Assembly (NCBI RefSeq): GCF_021021555.1
Contig: NZ_JAINWA010000003.1
Span: 310,001 to 374,000 of the forward strand
Direction: 5' to 3'
DNA length: 64,000 nt
Origin: Teretinema zuelzerae
Lineage (GTDB): Bacteria > Spirochaetota > Spirochaetia > Treponematales > Treponemataceae
How positions within the stretch are numbered: position 1 is the first letter of the stretch; each line of letters begins with the position of its first letter. Both the position numbers and the translations under genes were made by a program. This document shows positions 33,736 to 43,171 of this stretch, piece by piece. The notes under the pieces were generated by a model. It saw only the letters and a list, made by a program, of their open reading frames with translations, made no database searches and was not told the DNA's origin.

Positions 33736-36579
33736 TCACAAGTCAGAGTTGAACACGGCGCCTACGGACCAATAACGGGAACCGCCCCGGAGAGGCACCG
33801 TGTATTGGAACTCCGCGCCGAACACGGTTCTTGAAAGGATGCCGATTATCGGAGTTCCGTGCAAAGAGGCCGAACCGTATACGGAGTCGAGCCACAGGGG
33901 GTCGCCGCCGAAGCCGAACAGGGCTCCCTTATACCCGGCTTCCATGAGGAAGCGGTTGAAATACACGGGAAGCAGGGGGACTCCCTCTTGTATCTCGAGA
34001 GAAAGAACCTTAAGCGTTCCTACCGCACCGAATGCGGTATCGGTAGCCCGGGCCGCTTCATAGGCGTTCTTGTACTCGGGGAAGAGGGGGATATAGCGCT
34101 TTGTTCCGGCAGAGTATTCACGTGCGCGGTCCGCATTAACCCAGGTTCCGTCGGGAGCGAAAACAAGCCCCCGAGCGGCAGAAGCCGAAAGAGAAATTTC
34201 TACGGGAAGAACAGGCGCAAACATGCGGAGGAGGCCGTGAAGAGCCGGAACCGGAGTTTCGCCCGGAAGGGGGAGAATCAGATCGCCGGAAACGGCGGAG
34301 AGCCAACCGGTGCTCGTGTTTCTAAAGAGGGGAAAGCCCTGCAAAGCCGTTGTTTTCACATCGGAGAATTCAAGCTCTCCGGAGAGGAAGGCCGAAAACG
34401 TTGAAAATTCTGCGGAATACGGGTCTGCGCCGACGATGCCTCCGGCGAAACCGCGCACGCCTGCGTTCAACGAAGAACTCAGGGACGTTCCGTAATTCCA
34501 TGCAGTAAAGGTTCGGGAAATACCGGTTGAAAAAAGAAGCTCGCGGTAGGGATCGAAGACGGAGACGGCGGGAAGCAGGCGATCCGAGACGGCAGCCGAT
34601 ACCGTGCACGAGTCGAAGGCGAAGGCTGAGGAGAGGGAGTATTCCAGAAATCGAGGATCGACATGAAATACGGGACTGAAGGAGAGGGTCGCGAATTCTC
34701 CGGGATCTGACGTTATCCAGGCGAAGCCTCCGGTCCACTCCCCGTTTCCCGCTCCGAGGGGCTGGCTGGAAAAGAGGGGATAGAAAAAGCCGTCGCCGAA
34801 CCATTTCCAGCCACGGTAGGGCTTCGCTTCTATTGCGCCGAGGGAAGCGCCTTCGACGGGGTTCCGGGCGCGGTTAACCGGTTTGGCATCCATCTGCTCC
34901 GTAGGAGGGAAACCTTCGGCGTAAGAGGCGGGATTCAGGGGGACGCGGTCGAGCCGGCGATAATCCGGGAAATCCGCTATCCATACGACCGAATCTCCCG
35001 AGGGGCCCAGAACGGGTGAATGCAGGACGCCCGGATAATCCTCCTCTTGGAGAAGAAAGGTTTCGGCATTCATATCGTAAAAGCCCCAGCGGATGAGTCC
35101 CTGTGGTCCTGTCCAGGCGAAGCTCAAGAAATCGCCGGTTTTGATTGAAAGCGATTGAAGGTCGCGTACCTGCGGAATCGCGCCGGTCAACAGCGAGACT
35201 TCTCCGGTTTCAGGATCTACCGAGCCGATCCAGCGGTTGGGGCCGTCGCAGCCGAGGAAGGCGATCGAGCCGGAAGGCATCCATGACGGAGAAAACACCA
35301 GCCCCGGACGCTCGGACAGGCCGGAGGTCATCAGCGTGCGCTCTTCTCCTCCGGAACGGGAAAGAAGCACGAGGCTCGATTCCTGGGAGCGGGTTCGCAC
35401 GCCGACGATGCGCCGAGAATCGCCGGCGAAGGCGGCGTCGCGGAGGCCGCTGAAGCGTTCGCCGGTAAACCGCCGGTTTTCTACGTCGTAGACGCGTACT
35501 TCCTGGACGATCTTCCGCCCGCGCGCGGAGACGCCCGAAACGAGAAGAAAATTGCCGTCAGGGGAGAAGGAAAGGCGGTGCAGGCCCGAGGAAGCGCGAA
35601 AAAGGCGGTCCGGTTTCTGTCCGTCCCGCGCCAGAGTTACCGCTCCCGAATCCGGATCGAACCAGGCGACTCCAGTATTTCCGGAGGTTAGTACGGAAAA
35701 TCTTCCCTTCTCCCCTCCGGGAACGGTTTCAGGAGAGCGGGAAGAGAGAACCGGCAGGGCGAAGGATTCGGAGAAACGCGTCCATGCGCTGTCGAGGGTT
35801 TCACCGTAGGCATCGCGAAAGACCGCGCGAAGCCCCGGATGGAGGATGTGGAGGCCTGAGCCTGTCTTCCATAACCGGGCGTACCGCTCCATCCCGTATT
35901 CCTTCTGAAGCCATGCGGAAAATGCGCCGCCGTAGATATAGGCGGTTTTTGCTCCCGGATAGACGTCGCGGGCGCCCGAGGCTTCCTTCCAGCTCAGGAA
36001 ACGGCCGGAAAGCCGCTCATGGACAAGATAGGCTTGTATCCGGTCGTCGTTGAGACGGCCTTCGCCTTTCGCGCTCTCGAAGGAGACGGTGACGCCTTCG
36101 ATGAAGGAGAGGGGCATGGTGAAAAACTGGTTCACGGAAACGATGTCGCCGAAAACGACCGATGCGAGCTGCCAGAACGGAGTCCGCATGGTCAGGGACA
36201 CGGCGTGGGTGAGTTCGTGATAGAAAATCATGAGAAGGGAGTCGGAAAATACCGCGAGGGATCCTTCCAGGGGAACGGTGTCGTAGAGATATATCCTGCT
36301 GTAGGGATGCCCGGTATAGTATCCGTTTATGTCTTCGACGCGGGCGTCAAGGTAGACGGGGATACGGTCCTTCAACGGGGCGTTCAGAAATGAACAGATC
36401 TCGTCTGCGAAGCCGTCCGCGTATTCGGCCAGAAGCAGGGCCGCCGCTTCGGAGGGCGGCGAATAGATGATGTCGAAATGGCGGGTGGAGAGCACCTGTT
36501 CCGGGTCTTTAGCCGAAGAAAACGCGGACCACTGCAGGGAAACGAAGAGCAGAGCTGAAAGAAGTAATAATCGTCTCAT
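33736..36579 (-). CDS. Secreted HExxH peptidase-like protein with beta-propeller and predicted outer-membrane barrel
   Basis: 947 residues. Signal peptide MRRLLLLSALLFVSLQWSAFSSA. Residues about 30-265 look like a gluzincin metallopeptidase: FYHELTHAV with H121, E122, H125, and a second acidic element FIEG with E161 36 residues later. Residues about 290-560 show PD40/TolB-like propeller repeats (LHRLSFSPDGNFLLVSGVS; SWMPSGSIAFLGCDG). The last 350 residues have barrel-like amphipathic strands (YSLSSAFAFDSCTVSAAVSD; ISLSASAARGLVFAP). The start at 36579 has no Shine-Dalgarno; a -10-like TACCCT ends ten bases upstream. Likely an outer-membrane-anchored surface or periplasmic protease; substrate unknown. 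Confidence 0.8.
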   Translation of the reverse strand: MRRLLLLSALLFVSLQWSAFSSAKDPEQVLSTRHFDIIYSPPSEAAALLLAEYADGFADEICSFLNAPLKDRIPVYLDARVEDINGYYTGHPYSRIYLYDTVPLEGSLAVFSDSLLMIFYHELTHAVSLTMRTPFWQLASVVFGDIVSVNQFFTMPLSFIEGVTVSFESAKGEGRLNDDRIQAYLVHERLSGRFLSWKEASGARDVYPGAKTAYIYGGAFSAWLQKEYGMERYARLWKTGSGLHILHPGLRAVFRDAYGETLDSAWTRFSESFALPVLSSRSPETVPGGEKGRFSVLTSGNTGVAWFDPDSGAVTLARDGQKPDRLFRASSGLHRLSFSPDGNFLLVSGVSARGRKIVQEVRVYDVENRRFTGERFSGLRDAAFAGDSRRIVGVRTRSQESSLVLLSRSGGEERTLMTSGLSERPGLVFSPSWMPSGSIAFLGCDGPNRWIGSVDPETGEVSLLTGAIPQVRDLQSLSIKTGDFLSFAWTGPQGLIRWGFYDMNAETFLLQEEDYPGVLHSPVLGPSGDSVVWIADFPDYRRLDRVPLNPASYAEGFPPTEQMDAKPVNRARNPVEGASLGAIEAKPYRGWKWFGDGFFYPLFSSQPLGAGNGEWTGGFAWITSDPGEFATLSFSPVFHVDPRFLEYSLSSAFAFDSCTVSAAVSDRLLPAVSVFDPYRELLFSTGISRTFTAWNYGTSLSSSLNAGVRGFAGGIVGADPYSAEFSTFSAFLSGELEFSDVKTTALQGFPLFRNTSTGWLSAVSGDLILPLPGETPVPALHGLLRMFAPVLPVEISLSASAARGLVFAPDGTWVNADRAREYSAGTKRYIPLFPEYKNAYEAARATDTAFGAVGTLKVLSLEIQEGVPLLPVYFNRFLMEAGYKGALFGFGGDPLWLDSVYGSASLHGTPIIGILSRTVFGAEFQYTVPLRGGSRYWSVGAVFNSDL

Positions 36580-36589
36580 AATGCGGATA

Positions 36590-36618
36590 AGGGTATCCCT
36601 TAGAGGGTTCTCTTTCAA
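36590..36618 (-). promoter_or_regulatory. Predicted leaderless promoter of the 36579 gene
   Basis: Minus strand TTGAAA (36618-36613), 17 bases, TACCCT (36595-36590), then ten bases to the ATG. The -10 is weak, but no ribosome-binding site exists as an alternative. Confidence 0.4.
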
Positions 36619-36626
36619 GGGAGACG

Positions 36627-36664
36627 AAAAAAAAGGCTGATCCGCGTCGTACAGCGGAACAGCC
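36627..36664 (-). terminator. Rho-independent terminator of the DEAD-box gene
   Basis: Minus strand GGCTGTTCCGC / GCGGATCAGCC (11-bp stem, one mismatch, loop TGTACGAC) followed by eight T. Lies 22 bases after the helicase stop codon. Confidence 0.88.
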
Positions 36665-36686
36665 CATTTTTAGATGCGTTGATCGA

Positions 36687-38054
36687 TTATTTTGGCAGGA
36701 AGGTCAGGGCGCATCCGGTTTTTCCGGCCCTGCCCGTGCGGCCGATCCGGTGCACGTAGTCTTCGTACGTGTTCGGCTGGGAGTAATTGATGACATGGCT
36801 GATGTCCGACACGTCGATTCCGCGGGCGGCGACGTCTGTGGCCACCAGGATGTCGATTTCGTCTGCTTTCAGCCGCTTGATGGCGCGGGTGCGCTGGGCC
36901 TGGCTCTTGTCTCCGTGGATGCGGTCCACGCGGAAGCCGCGGGCGTCGAGCTCCTTGGCGAGGCGCTCGACGAGGCGCTTGGTGTCGTCGAATATGATGG
37001 TTTTAACGCATCCGTTTCCGATGAGGATGTCGTGCAAACGCTCGATCTTGTCGTCCTTATCCTTGTACCAGACCACGTCCTGGCTCACGTTTTCCGCGGT
37101 CGATCCCACGCGGACGGAAACGGTGACCGGATCTTTCGAGAAGCGGGAAATGAGGTTTTTCGTGTCGCCTTCCAGCGTGGCGCTGAAAAACAGGGACTGG
37201 CGGTCGGGATTGAGTTTCGAGAGAATCGCGGTGATGTCGCGAATGAAGCCCATGTCCAGCATGCGGTCCACTTCGTCCAGCACGAGGCGGTTGAAGCCGG
37301 AAAGGTCGAGCGTCTTCTGGGAGATATGATCCTTGATGCGGCCGGGAGTGCCGACTACGATCCTGGGGCGGGCGCGGAGGTCGCGGGTTTGGATGTTCAT
37401 CGACGCGCCGCCGATGAGGAGCGCGATCTTGAGGCCGCAGCCCTTCGAGAAAATCAGCATTTCCTCTACGATCTGCTGAGCCAGTTCGCGGGTCGGTGCC
37501 ATGACGAGGAGGCGGTTGTCCATGTGGGTGACCAGATCGTGGATGAGGGGGATCGAGAAGGCTGCCGTTTTGCCGGTGCCGGTATTGGCGATTCCGGTGA
37601 CGTCGCGGCCGGAAAGCACCTGGACGATGGTCTGGTCCTGTATCGGCGTGGGAGTTTCATATCCGCGCGCGAGCAGGTTTTCGATGATCCTGGGATGGAC
37701 CTTGAAGTCCTGGAAGCGGTGCTGGGGGATGTAATCGTCGCGGACAACCTGTTTGGCCTCGCAGACGAACTTTGACGGGTCAATGTACTGTTTGACGCGG
37801 CCTCCCCGTCCCTGCGCGCCTGCGGTCTGCGCGTTATTGGCGTTTCTCTGGCGCGGCTGGGAATAAGATGGCGTCTTCGCGGCGGGCGATGCCCGTCTTC
37901 CTCGTTCTGTAGAAGATGTTCTCTGTGCTATTGCGTGGTCCCGGGTTCCGGGAGCAGAATGTCGTTCTGTTGTTCTGGATGCCGAAGGGCGGCGAGGAAG
38001 GGCCGCGGAAGCGTCCGATGAGACTGCCTTGGCGGCAGAAGTTCTTGATTGCAT
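36687..38054 (-). CDS. DEAD-box ATP-dependent RNA helicase
   Basis: 455 residues. A basic, low-complexity N-terminal tail of about 90 residues (Ser/Arg/Ala-rich) precedes the helicase core. Core motifs: Q motif GYETPTPIQDQTI, motif I ANTGTGKTAA, Ia PTRELAQQ, Ib TPGR, motif II DEVD (variant of DEAD) in LVLDEVDRMLDMGF, motif III SAT, motif V ATDVAARGID and VI HRIGRTGRAGK. RhlE/CsdA-like RNA remodeller; the RNA-binding extension is N-terminal rather than C-terminal. AAAAGGA precedes the ATG and a perfect hairpin sits just in front of it. Divergent from pcrA. Confidence 0.94.
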   Translation of the reverse strand: MQSRTSAAKAVSSDASAALPRRPSASRTTERHSAPGTRDHAIAQRTSSTERGRRASPAAKTPSYSQPRQRNANNAQTAGAQGRGGRVKQYIDPSKFVCEAKQVVRDDYIPQHRFQDFKVHPRIIENLLARGYETPTPIQDQTIVQVLSGRDVTGIANTGTGKTAAFSIPLIHDLVTHMDNRLLVMAPTRELAQQIVEEMLIFSKGCGLKIALLIGGASMNIQTRDLRARPRIVVGTPGRIKDHISQKTLDLSGFNRLVLDEVDRMLDMGFIRDITAILSKLNPDRQSLFFSATLEGDTKNLISRFSKDPVTVSVRVGSTAENVSQDVVWYKDKDDKIERLHDILIGNGCVKTIIFDDTKRLVERLAKELDARGFRVDRIHGDKSQAQRTRAIKRLKADEIDILVATDVAARGIDVSDISHVINYSQPNTYEDYVHRIGRTGRAGKTGCALTFLPK

Positions 38055-38064
38055 GAAAATCCTT

Positions 38065-38079
38065 TTCCGTTTTACGGAA
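38065..38079 (-). other. Hairpin directly upstream of the DEAD-box gene ribosome-binding site
   Basis: Minus strand TTCCGT-AAA-ACGGAA, a perfect 6-bp stem with a three-base loop, ending two to three bases before the AAGGA site. Position suggests an RNA structure in the leader rather than a protein site. Confidence 0.5.
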
Positions 38080-38100
38080 GTTTATGATAATATCTGACAT

Positions 38101-38129
38101 ATAATACCATTTAATTGAACGAGAGTCAC
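38101..38129 (-). promoter_or_regulatory. Promoter of the DEAD-box gene
   Basis: Minus strand GTGACT (38129-38124), 17 bases, TATTAT (38106-38101); predicted start near 38094, giving a leader of about 40 bases that includes the hairpin and ribosome-binding site. Confidence 0.45.
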
Positions 38130-38180
38130 CCTTCCCCGCTCTATTCCCCGCCAAATTTATCACTTTTCGGCGTTTCTGCT

Positions 38181-38208
38181 TTGCCATACCGGATATCCAT
38201 GCTATACT
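38181..38208 (+). promoter_or_regulatory. Predicted leaderless promoter of pcrA
   Basis: TTGCCA, 16 bases, TATACT, then nine bases (CCGCATCCC) to the ATG at 38218. Transcription would begin about three bases before the start codon, and there is no ribosome-binding site. Confidence 0.65.
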
Positions 38209-38217
38209 CCGCATCCC

Positions 38218-40218
38218 ATGACATTCGACTATCAGGCTGAATTGAATCCGGAACAGTACGAGGCGGTTTCTTCAATAGAAGGACCCGTATTGATCATCGC
38301 GGGAGCGGGATCGGGAAAAACCCGCGTCATTACCTTCCGCATGTCCTATATGCTCGACTCGGGCATTCCCCAATCTCAAATTTTGGCGCTCACCTTCACA
38401 AACAAAGCCGCGAAGGAAATGTCCGAACGGGTAAAGCAGTTGACCGGAAAAAAACTCCAGATGCTGACGGTGAGCACCTTCCACGCCTTCGGCGTAAAAA
38501 TTCTCCGCGAGGACATCAACCGGCTCGGATGGCGGGAAAATTTCAGCATCTACGACGACGTGGACCGGAATCAGCTGATAAAAGAAACCGGGCGGGATCT
38601 GGGCTTCACGGCCGAGGCTCTGGACGTATACAAGATCGGCACCCTCATCTCCCAGGTGAAAACAGGCATGAAGCACTGGGGAGACGGCGCGAACGACCAG
38701 TACAAACAGCTGTACGAGGAATACCAGTCGGGACTGAAGCTCTATAACGCCGTCGACTTCGACGATCTCATCATCCTTCCCCTGAAACTCTTCCGGGAAC
38801 ACCCCGACGTTCTGGCAAAGTACAAGGACCGGTATAAATACATCATGGTCGACGAGTTCCAGGACACCAGCCTCCAGCAGTATCAATTCATGCATTCCCT
38901 CGCGGATCGCAACGTATGCGTCGTGGGCGACGACGACCAGTCCATCTATTCCTGGCGCGGGGCGAATTACGAAAACCTGGTGATGTTCGAAAAGGATTTT
39001 CCCGGACTGAAAGAGATCAAGCTCGAACAGAACTACCGCTCTACCGGCACGATTCTGGCCGCGGCGAACGGAGTGATTAAAAACAACACCAACAGAAAGG
39101 AAAAAGCGCTCTGGTCCGGGAACGGTTCTGGAAAGCCGATCGAGATTTACATTCCGGAAAACGAATCGACCGAAGCGGATTTCGTCGCCGAATCCATTCA
39201 GGGAATCAGGATGGAGGAAAAGCGGAGCTACGCTGATTTCGGCGTGCTGATACGCTCGAACACCCTGTCGCGGGCAATCGAAGAAGCCTTCCTCGAGCAG
39301 AACATCCCCTATGTCATGTCCGGAGGAACGAGCTTCTTCCAGCGCAAGGAAATTAAAGACGTCATCAGCTATCTCCGGGTGATCGCGAATCCGGACGACG
39401 ACATCAATCTGCTCAGGATCATCAATACTCCCCGCAGGGGAATCGGGCGGAAAACCATAGAAGATATTTCAGCCGTGGCGAATGCCCAGCATTGTTCTCT
39501 CTGGACGGCGATGAACGCCCTAGTAGCGGCCGCCGATACGCCGATTTCCGAGAAAACCCGCGTCGATCTTGAGCTTTTCATCAATTTCGTCACCGAGCAC
39601 CGCTCTACCATGCTTTCAGGAAAGGATCTTTCCGCCAAGGTGAAGAAAATGGTCGACGAGATCGACTACTGGAGCTATCTGGTGCAGGAATACCAGAAGA
39701 GCGAGAAAGCGGCGAGATACAAATTCCTCAATATCGACAGCCTCATCAATTCGATCTCGACCTGGGAGAAGGATCCGGACAACTTCAAGAAATCGCTGTA
39801 CGATTACCTGAACCGCATTACGCTCATAAGCCGGGACGATATGGAAGACGACGAAGACAAGGGAAAGGTGAACCTGATGACGATCCACGCGTCCAAGGGC
39901 CTGGAGTTCCCGATCGTGTTCATCATCGGATGCGAAGAGGGAATCATTCCGCACGCCAGAAGCCTTGAGGAAGGCGAAGGAAACGTTGAGGAGGAGCGCA
40001 GGCTCTTCTACGTCGCGATAACGCGGGCCCGGGACAAGCTGTTCATATCGAGCTGCCAGAGAAGGCGGAAGATGGGAGGGGTCATGGAATGCACGCCGTC
40101 TCCCTTCCTTCAGGAAATACCGGAAAATCTGGTTGAATACCATGAACCCGCCGAACCGCTGGAAACTGAAGACGCCCTCGATGTTCTCGCTAAAATGAAA
40201 GCCCGTTTCATCATGTGA
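38218..40218 (+). CDS. pcrA: UvrD/PcrA/Rep family 3'-5' DNA helicase
   Basis: 666 residues. Superfamily 1A motifs in order: Q-motif LNPEQYEAV, Walker A AGAGSGKT (28-35), Ia LTFTNKAAKEM, II VDEFQDTS, III VGDDDQSIYSWRGA, IV QNYRST, V VNLMTIHASKGLEFPIVFIIG, VI ERRLFYVAITRA. It unwinds DNA in repair and clears replication roadblocks. The C-terminus is short compared with Gram-positive PcrA, lacking the long Tudor-type tail. Start has no Shine-Dalgarno; a good -10 lies nine bases away, so the mRNA is probably leaderless. Confidence 0.95.
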   Translation: MTFDYQAELNPEQYEAVSSIEGPVLIIAGAGSGKTRVITFRMSYMLDSGIPQSQILALTFTNKAAKEMSERVKQLTGKKLQMLTVSTFHAFGVKILREDINRLGWRENFSIYDDVDRNQLIKETGRDLGFTAEALDVYKIGTLISQVKTGMKHWGDGANDQYKQLYEEYQSGLKLYNAVDFDDLIILPLKLFREHPDVLAKYKDRYKYIMVDEFQDTSLQQYQFMHSLADRNVCVVGDDDQSIYSWRGANYENLVMFEKDFPGLKEIKLEQNYRSTGTILAAANGVIKNNTNRKEKALWSGNGSGKPIEIYIPENESTEADFVAESIQGIRMEEKRSYADFGVLIRSNTLSRAIEEAFLEQNIPYVMSGGTSFFQRKEIKDVISYLRVIANPDDDINLLRIINTPRRGIGRKTIEDISAVANAQHCSLWTAMNALVAAADTPISEKTRVDLELFINFVTEHRSTMLSGKDLSAKVKKMVDEIDYWSYLVQEYQKSEKAARYKFLNIDSLINSISTWEKDPDNFKKSLYDYLNRITLISRDDMEDDEDKGKVNLMTIHASKGLEFPIVFIIGCEEGIIPHARSLEEGEGNVEEERRLFYVAITRARDKLFISSCQRRRKMGGVMECTPSPFLQEIPENLVEYHEPAEPLETEDALDVLAKMKARFIM

Positions 40219-40287
40219 TGCAGACGGGAATTCGCAATAATAAAACAATGCTCTTACACTTTAGTGCAAACCCATCCGGAGGTCTTG

Positions 40288-42504
40288 ATGAAAAATATCT
40301 TCGCAAATCTGCGTTTAACCGCGAAAATGGTCCTCTTTATCGGAGGAGCCGTCCTGGCGGTGCTTTTCATAAGCGGATTCATGGTATGGAGAGGCGCCCG
40401 GGCCAATACACGGGCCATGGCGCTCGCGTACATGGCGACTCTGACGCAACGGGAGGCGGCGATGCTCGACAGCGAGCTCGAAGCCGCAGTGAATATCGGA
40501 AGAACAACGGCTCACAGCCTCGCGTCGCTTATGGGCGTAGACGCGGAAATCCGCCGCGCCCAGGGAAACGAACTGCTGCGGGCGGTTCTGGCCGGGAATC
40601 CGCGTTTCTACGGAATTTGGACCTGCTGGGAGCCTGACGCCTTCGACGGACTCGACAGCGAATACGCAGGATCCTTTCTGCATGACGAAACAGGGCGCTT
40701 CGCTCCCATCTGGAGGCGGGACGGCAGCGGCACCCCGAAAATATCCCTCCTCGACGGATACAGAGACGGCGGCTATCTGACAGAAGCGTACAACGCAAGC
40801 ATTTCGTCCGCGGAAGAGAGCGTTCTCAAGCCATGGACGCTGATAACCGGCGAATCGACGCTGTTGATGACGACCTTCGTCCTGCCTATAAAGAACCGCT
40901 GGGGACGGGTGATCGGAACCGTGGGGCTTGAAATGAGGCTCGACGCCTTCTCGCGGATAATCGGAGACACCAGGCTCTACGAAACCGGCTATATGCAGCT
41001 GATGAACGCGGACGAGACGCTCCTGTATCATCCGATAGAAGAAAAAATCGGAACCGAAGCGATCGAATTCCGCGACCCAAAGGAAGCGCCCGTCTGGGAA
41101 AACATTCTCTCCGGCGCCCAGGAAACGAAAGAATATAAATCCTCCGTATCGACCGACCTGGTGAAAAGCTTCGTGCCGGTATTCATCGGCAATATTTTCG
41201 ACCCCTGGGTAGTGTGTTCAGTCGTGCCTCTTCCTGAAACGATGAAAGAAGCGAACGCCCTCGTCTCATACCTGCTTCTGGTGTTCATGGCCGGTGGCGC
41301 GTTCATACTCCTCGCGGTTCTCGCCCTGGCGAGGTCGCTGTCCAGGCCGATCATCCAGGCAGGGGCCGCTTTGGAGGAAATAGCCGGAGGAGGAGGAAAC
41401 CTCACGAACCGGCTTGCCGTCGCCGGAAACGACGAAATCGGAAAACTCGCGAAGGATTTCAACCGCTTCCTGGAAAGCCTCGCGCGCATCGTCAAATCGA
41501 TACGCGGGTCGGTGCATCGGCTTGAAGAAGTGGGCATAGGACTCGCCTCCAGCATGGAGCAAACGTCGGCCGCGGTGTACCAGATCAACGCCAACATTGA
41601 AAGCGTAAAATCCCAGGTGATCCACCAATCCGCCGGAATCACCGAGACGACCTCGACGGTTGAGGAAATCTCGCGCAATATAGACGGACTCTCATCGGGC
41701 ATCGAATCGCAGGTTCGAAGCATCACCGACAGTTCCGCAAGCGTCGAGCAGATGGTGGCGAACGTCGAATCGGTAGCGAAGAATCTGGAAAAGAACGAGA
41801 CGCACTTCAACGGTCTGACGGCGGCCTCGGAAACCGGCTATTCGAAGATTAAAGACGTAATAGACCGGATTACCGTCATTGAAAAACAGTCTCAGGGCTT
41901 GAGCGCGGCGAACTCGATCGTATCGGCGATTGCAGCACAGACGAACCTCCTTGCCATGAACGCCGCAATCGAAGCCGCGCATGCCGGAGACGCGGGCAGC
42001 GGTTTCGCCGTCGTCGCGGACGAGATTCGAAAGCTTGCCGAAAACGCGGCTCTTCAATCAAAAACGATCTCCCGGGATCTGAAGGAGCTCAAACGGTCGA
42101 TCGATCAGGTGGTCAGCAGCAGCACGGACGCGGGAGACGCCTTCAACGCCGTGAGAACCTCCGTCGAGACGGTTACCGAAGAGCACCGGCAGATCAAGAT
42201 CTCCATGGAGGAGCAATCCGTCGGGAACATACGAATACTCGAAAGTTTGGGAAAAATGAAGGACGAGACGATGAGCGTGCAAACGCGGTCAGACCAAATC
42301 CGCGAGGGAAGCGGAGCGATACTTTCGGAAATGCAGGAACTAGTGGCCATCTCGCTGAAGATCAAGGAAAGCATGGATGAGATGACCGTCGGCACCGCGG
42401 AAATCAATAAGGCGGTCAGCGAGGTCGTCGCTTTGGCTCAGCAGAACAAGGAAGGAATCTGCGAGGTTTCGCTCGAGATAGGAAATTTCACCGTAGACGA
42501 ATGA
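40288..42504 (+). CDS. Methyl-accepting chemotaxis protein
   Basis: 738 residues. Membrane helix about 14-36, periplasmic Cache-type sensor domain (about 40-328, with [21 protein letters not shown] and [19 protein letters not shown]), second helix about 329-356, HAMP (to about 405), then the signalling domain with hairpin tip [37 protein letters not shown]. Signals small-molecule binding to CheA/CheW. No C-terminal methyltransferase-tethering pentapeptide is present. The start at 40288 has GGAGGTCTTG directly upstream. A possible promoter is TTCGCA-18-TACACT about 30-65 bases before the start. Confidence 0.95.
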   Translation: MKNIFANLRLTAKMVLFIGGAVLAVLFISGFMVWRGARANTRAMALAYMATLTQREAAMLDSELEAAVNIGRTTAHSLASLMGVDAEIRRAQGNELLRAVLAGNPRFYGIWTCWEPDAFDGLDSEYAGSFLHDETGRFAPIWRRDGSGTPKISLLDGYRDGGYLTEAYNASISSAEESVLKPWTLITGESTLLMTTFVLPIKNRWGRVIGTVGLEMRLDAFSRIIGDTRLYETGYMQLMNADETLLYHPIEEKIGTEAIEFRDPKEAPVWENILSGAQETKEYKSSVSTDLVKSFVPVFIGNIFDPWVVCSVVPLPETMKEANALVSYLLLVFMAGGAFILLAVLALARSLSRPIIQAGAALEEIAGGGGNLTNRLAVAGNDEIGKLAKDFNRFLESLARIVKSIRGSVHRLEEVGIGLASSMEQTSAAVYQINANIESVKSQVIHQSAGITETTSTVEEISRNIDGLSSGIESQVRSITDSSASVEQMVANVESVAKNLEKNETHFNGLTAASETGYSKIKDVIDRITVIEKQSQGLSAANSIVSAIAAQTNLLAMNAAIEAAHAGDAGSGFAVVADEIRKLAENAALQSKTISRDLKELKRSIDQVVSSSTDAGDAFNAVRTSVETVTEEHRQIKISMEEQSVGNIRILESLGKMKDETMSVQTRSDQIREGSGAILSEMQELVAISLKIKESMDEMTVGTAEINKAVSEVVALAQQNKEGICEVSLEIGNFTVDE

Positions 42505-42518
42505 CGGAAAAAAGGATT

Positions 42519-42545
42519 TCGGCAGGGCCTTTCAAAAGGGAGGCC
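42519..42545. terminator. Possible terminator hairpin between convergent genes
   Basis: GGCCTTTC-AAAA-GGGAGGCC (42526-42545, two G-T pairs). A-runs lie on both sides, so on the minus strand a T-run follows only after about 12 bases; the plus-strand side has none. Weak but the only candidate between the chemoreceptor and the 42563 gene. Confidence 0.35.
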
Positions 42546-42562
42546 ACAAAAAAACGAAGATT

Positions 42563-43171
42563 CTAAAACGGCCGCCACTCCAAACGCCCTGACGAAGCGG
42601 CAAACAGGCTGTATTCGATTCCCGGTTCGAACGAACGGATCGTTACGCGCTCATGATGGAGGCTTCCGAGGATGCGGGGCATCCATCGTTCCGTCCGGAC
42701 GATGAAAAACAGGCGAGACAGGGATTTTCTTTCCGCCTGCTGCAGAGCCCCCTTATCCCAGATTGCGGGGAATCCGTTTCGATTATAAATCTTCAACAGG
42801 TTTACGCCCCGATCAGGACTCGATTCGTCGCTGTAGAGCGTGTACGGAAAAACGAGCCACCCGTTCCCCGTTCCCACCACGATGCAGTCCAACACCAATT
42901 CCCAACCGCTCCAGGATCGCTCGACGGTTCCGAGGATTTCGCCCACAGGATTGTAGATCGTGAGCCGGGCGCTTATGGTGTCGCTCGAGCGGCCGAATAC
43001 GGTTATGCCGACCGGCAGGCGGCCCGCCTCCATGGCGACGGACGGAAGGTGCTTCTCCAGCGAGCCGTTCCAGAAAAGCGAAGCGGACGCAAGTCCGGCG
43101 ACTGCGCCGATGCAGAGCGCGGATGCAATCAAAACGAGGGATAGACGGATATGAACCGGAAACCGGTTCAT
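42563..43171 (-). CDS. Exported or membrane-anchored hypothetical protein
   Basis: 202 residues. A hydrophobic N-terminal segment (about 9-31, RLSLVLIASALCIGAVAGLAS) acts as signal anchor or signal peptide; no lipobox. The rest is predicted beta-rich and periplasmic (VGITVFGRSSDTISARLTIYN; GWLVFPYTLYSDESS). The ATG overlaps the ligA stop by four bases, so it is co-translated with DNA ligase although nothing suggests a shared function. I do not recognise the family. Confidence 0.72.
   Translation of the reverse strand: MNRFPVHIRLSLVLIASALCIGAVAGLASASLFWNGSLEKHLPSVAMEAGRLPVGITVFGRSSDTISARLTIYNPVGEILGTVERSWSGWELVLDCIVVGTGNGWLVFPYTLYSDESSPDRGVNLLKIYNRNGFPAIWDKGALQQAERKSLSRLFFIVRTERWMPRILGSLHHERVTIRSFEPGIEYSLFAASSGRLEWRPF

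Noticed and set aside
36750-37775. Plus-strand open frame of 341 codons opposite the DEAD-box helicase
   Set aside because: The helicase motifs are complete on the minus strand; the opposite frame shows only low-complexity Val/Asp/Ala sequence.
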